A stretch of 6,430 nucleotides of DNA, taken from contig JBBRTJ010000137.1 in NCBI GenBank assembly GCA_038244535.1, forward strand, positions 1-6,430. The letters run 5' to 3'. Shown in pieces: positions 5,331 to 6,430 of the stretch; position 1 is the first letter of the stretch; every line of letters starts with the position of its first letter. The notes under the pieces are model-generated. The model saw nothing but the letters and a program-made list of their open reading frames with translations. It had not been told where the DNA came from and searched no databases. Source of the DNA: JBBRTJ01 sp038244535. GTDB taxonomy: Bacteria > Actinomycetota > Acidimicrobiia > Acidimicrobiales > Ilumatobacteraceae. Made by a program: the position numbers and the translations under genes.

Positions 5331-6430
5331 GTGTTCCTGCGCGCGCTGACCCTCAAGGGGTTCAAGAGCTTCGCTGACGCCACGAAGCTCGAGCTCGAAC
5401 CCGGGGTCACTGTCGTCGTCGGGCCCAATGGGAGCGGCAAGAGCAACGTCGTCGACGCCATCGCCTGGGTGCTCGGCGCGCAGGCCCCCAGTGCGGTGCG
5501 CAGCCAGAAGATGGACGACGTGATCTTCGCGGGGTCGGCCAAGCGGCCCGCTCTGGGCCGGGCCGAGGTCAGCCTCACCATCGACAACTCGGCGGGGCTG
5601 CTGCCGATCGACTTCAACGAGGTCACCGTCACCCGCACCCTGTTTCGAACCGGCGAGAGCGAGTACGCCCTCAACGGGGTGCCCTGCCGCTTGTTGGACG
5701 TGCAGGAGCTGCTGTCTGACGCCGGGGTCGGCCGCCAGCAGCACGTGATCGTCAGCCAGGGCCAGATCGACGCGGTGCTGAGCGCCCGGCCCGAGGAGCG
5801 GCGCGCCATCATCGAAGAGGCCGCCGGCGTCCTCAAGTACCGCAAGCGAAAAGAGCGCGCCGAGCGCCGGCTGGAGGGGACTGAGGGCAACCTCCTGCGC
5901 CTGCAGGACCTGTTGCGCGAGGTGCGGCGCACGCTCAAGCCGCTCGAACGCCAGGCCGATGCCGCCCGTCGCCACGGTGACCTGGTGGCCGAGCTGGATG
6001 GGCTACGGGTCTTCCTGGCCGGCCGCGAGGTGGCCGCGCTGCGTGACCGCCTGGCCGCGCTGGCGGCCGAGCGCGTCCGGCTGTCGGACAGCGAGATCGA
6101 GATCAAGGCCTCGCTGGCCGCCCTCGACGTCGACGTGATGGCCGCCGAGGCCCGGCTCGGCGCCATGGGCGCGGGCGACCTCGGCGATGAGCTCGGGCGC
6201 GTCGAGGCGTTGCGAGAGCGGGCGCGCGGGCTGGCCGCGGTGCTGGCCGAGCGCCGCCGCGGTCTCGATGCCGATCGTGGCCGGTTGCTCGACACCGGAC
6301 TGGTCGCGTCGCTCGAAGCCGAGGGGGCGCAGGTCGCGCTCGATCTGGTCGAGGTCGAGCGCCAGGCGGCGCTGTTGGCCCCCGAGCTCGCGGCGGTGAT
6401 TGCCGGTGACGCCGACCTCGTGGCCGAGCG
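5331..6430 (+). CDS. smc: Chromosome segregation protein SMC, 3' end missing
   Basis: SMC is the large ATPase of the bacterial SMC-ScpAB condensin, which loops and organises the chromosome for segregation. The window holds 366 codons of a protein that is usually about 1,150-1,200 residues. The N-terminus FLRALTLKGFKSFAD is the family signature. The Walker A motif GPNGSGKSN is at residues 31-39, followed by VVDAIAWVLG, then VSQGQIDAVLS (about 143-153) and the PEERRAIIEEAAG block ending at 166. From about residue 168 the sequence becomes an Arg/Glu/Leu/Ala-rich heptad region, the ascending arm of the coiled coil. The hinge, second arm, C-signature and Walker B lie beyond the edge. The GTG at 5331 is chosen because it gives the conserved start and no other start codon lies just upstream in frame. 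No clear Shine-Dalgarno precedes it. The frame is intact throughout. Confidence 0.95.
   Translation, partial: MFLRALTLKGFKSFADATKLELEPGVTVVVGPNGSGKSNVVDAIAWVLGAQAPSAVRSQKMDDVIFAGSAKRPALGRAEVSLTIDNSAGLLPIDFNEVTVTRTLFRTGESEYALNGVPCRLLDVQELLSDAGVGRQQHVIVSQGQIDAVLSARPEERRAIIEEAAGVLKYRKRKERAERRLEGTEGNLLRLQDLLREVRRTLKPLERQADAARRHGDLVAELDGLRVFLAGREVAALRDRLAALAAERVRLSDSEIEIKASLAALDVDVMAAEARLGAMGAGDLGDELGRVEALRERARGLAAVLAERRRGLDADRGRLLDTGLVASLEAEGAQVALDLVEVERQAALLAPELAAVIAGDADLVAE

Noticed and set aside
4932..6295. Long minus-strand frames opposite smc and the S41 5' end
   Set aside because: They oppose the SMC ATPase domain, whose signature motifs are unmistakable, and have Arg/Ser/Ala-rich non-protein-like composition.

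Overview
The window is a GC-rich housekeeping segment from an actinobacterium. The gene order rpmF-plsX-acpP-rnc-mutM followed by smc, together with frequent GTG/TTG starts, fits the class Acidimicrobiia or a related deep-branching actinomycete. That assignment rests on gene order and composition only. Both ends cut through genes: rpmF lacks its first few codons, and smc runs off the right edge after about a third of its length.

Positions 1-3056 form a co-directional plus-strand block: ribosomal protein L32 (rpmF), the phosphate acyltransferase PlsX, an acyl carrier protein, ribonuclease III and formamidopyrimidine-DNA glycosylase (MutM/Fpg). Gaps are short (28, 45 and 9 nt), and the last pair overlaps by 8 nt with mutM starting on TTG, so the block is probably one operon. 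A second promoter may lie just before acpP. PlsX converts acyl-ACP to acyl-phosphate at the entry to phospholipid synthesis, so its pairing with an ACP gene is functionally coherent. L32 and RNase III link the block to ribosome and RNA processing, and MutM to repair of oxidised guanine.

Positions 3057-3262 are a convergent intergenic gap. It holds two diverged copies of a 71-bp direct repeat, each able to fold into a hairpin, plus a 13-bp perfect inverted repeat.

Positions 3263-5182, on the minus strand, encode a 639-residue S41-family serine peptidase. It has a tricorn-like His/Ser/Glu arrangement, no signal peptide and a C-terminal beta-rich domain. It interrupts the otherwise familiar mutM-smc neighbourhood and is the least ordinary gene here.

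A 148-bp divergent gap (5183-5330) separates it from smc (5331 to the edge), the chromosome-organising SMC ATPase. Only its N-terminal ATPase half-domain and the first part of the coiled coil are present. I see no RNA genes, CRISPR array, transposase or prophage sequence.
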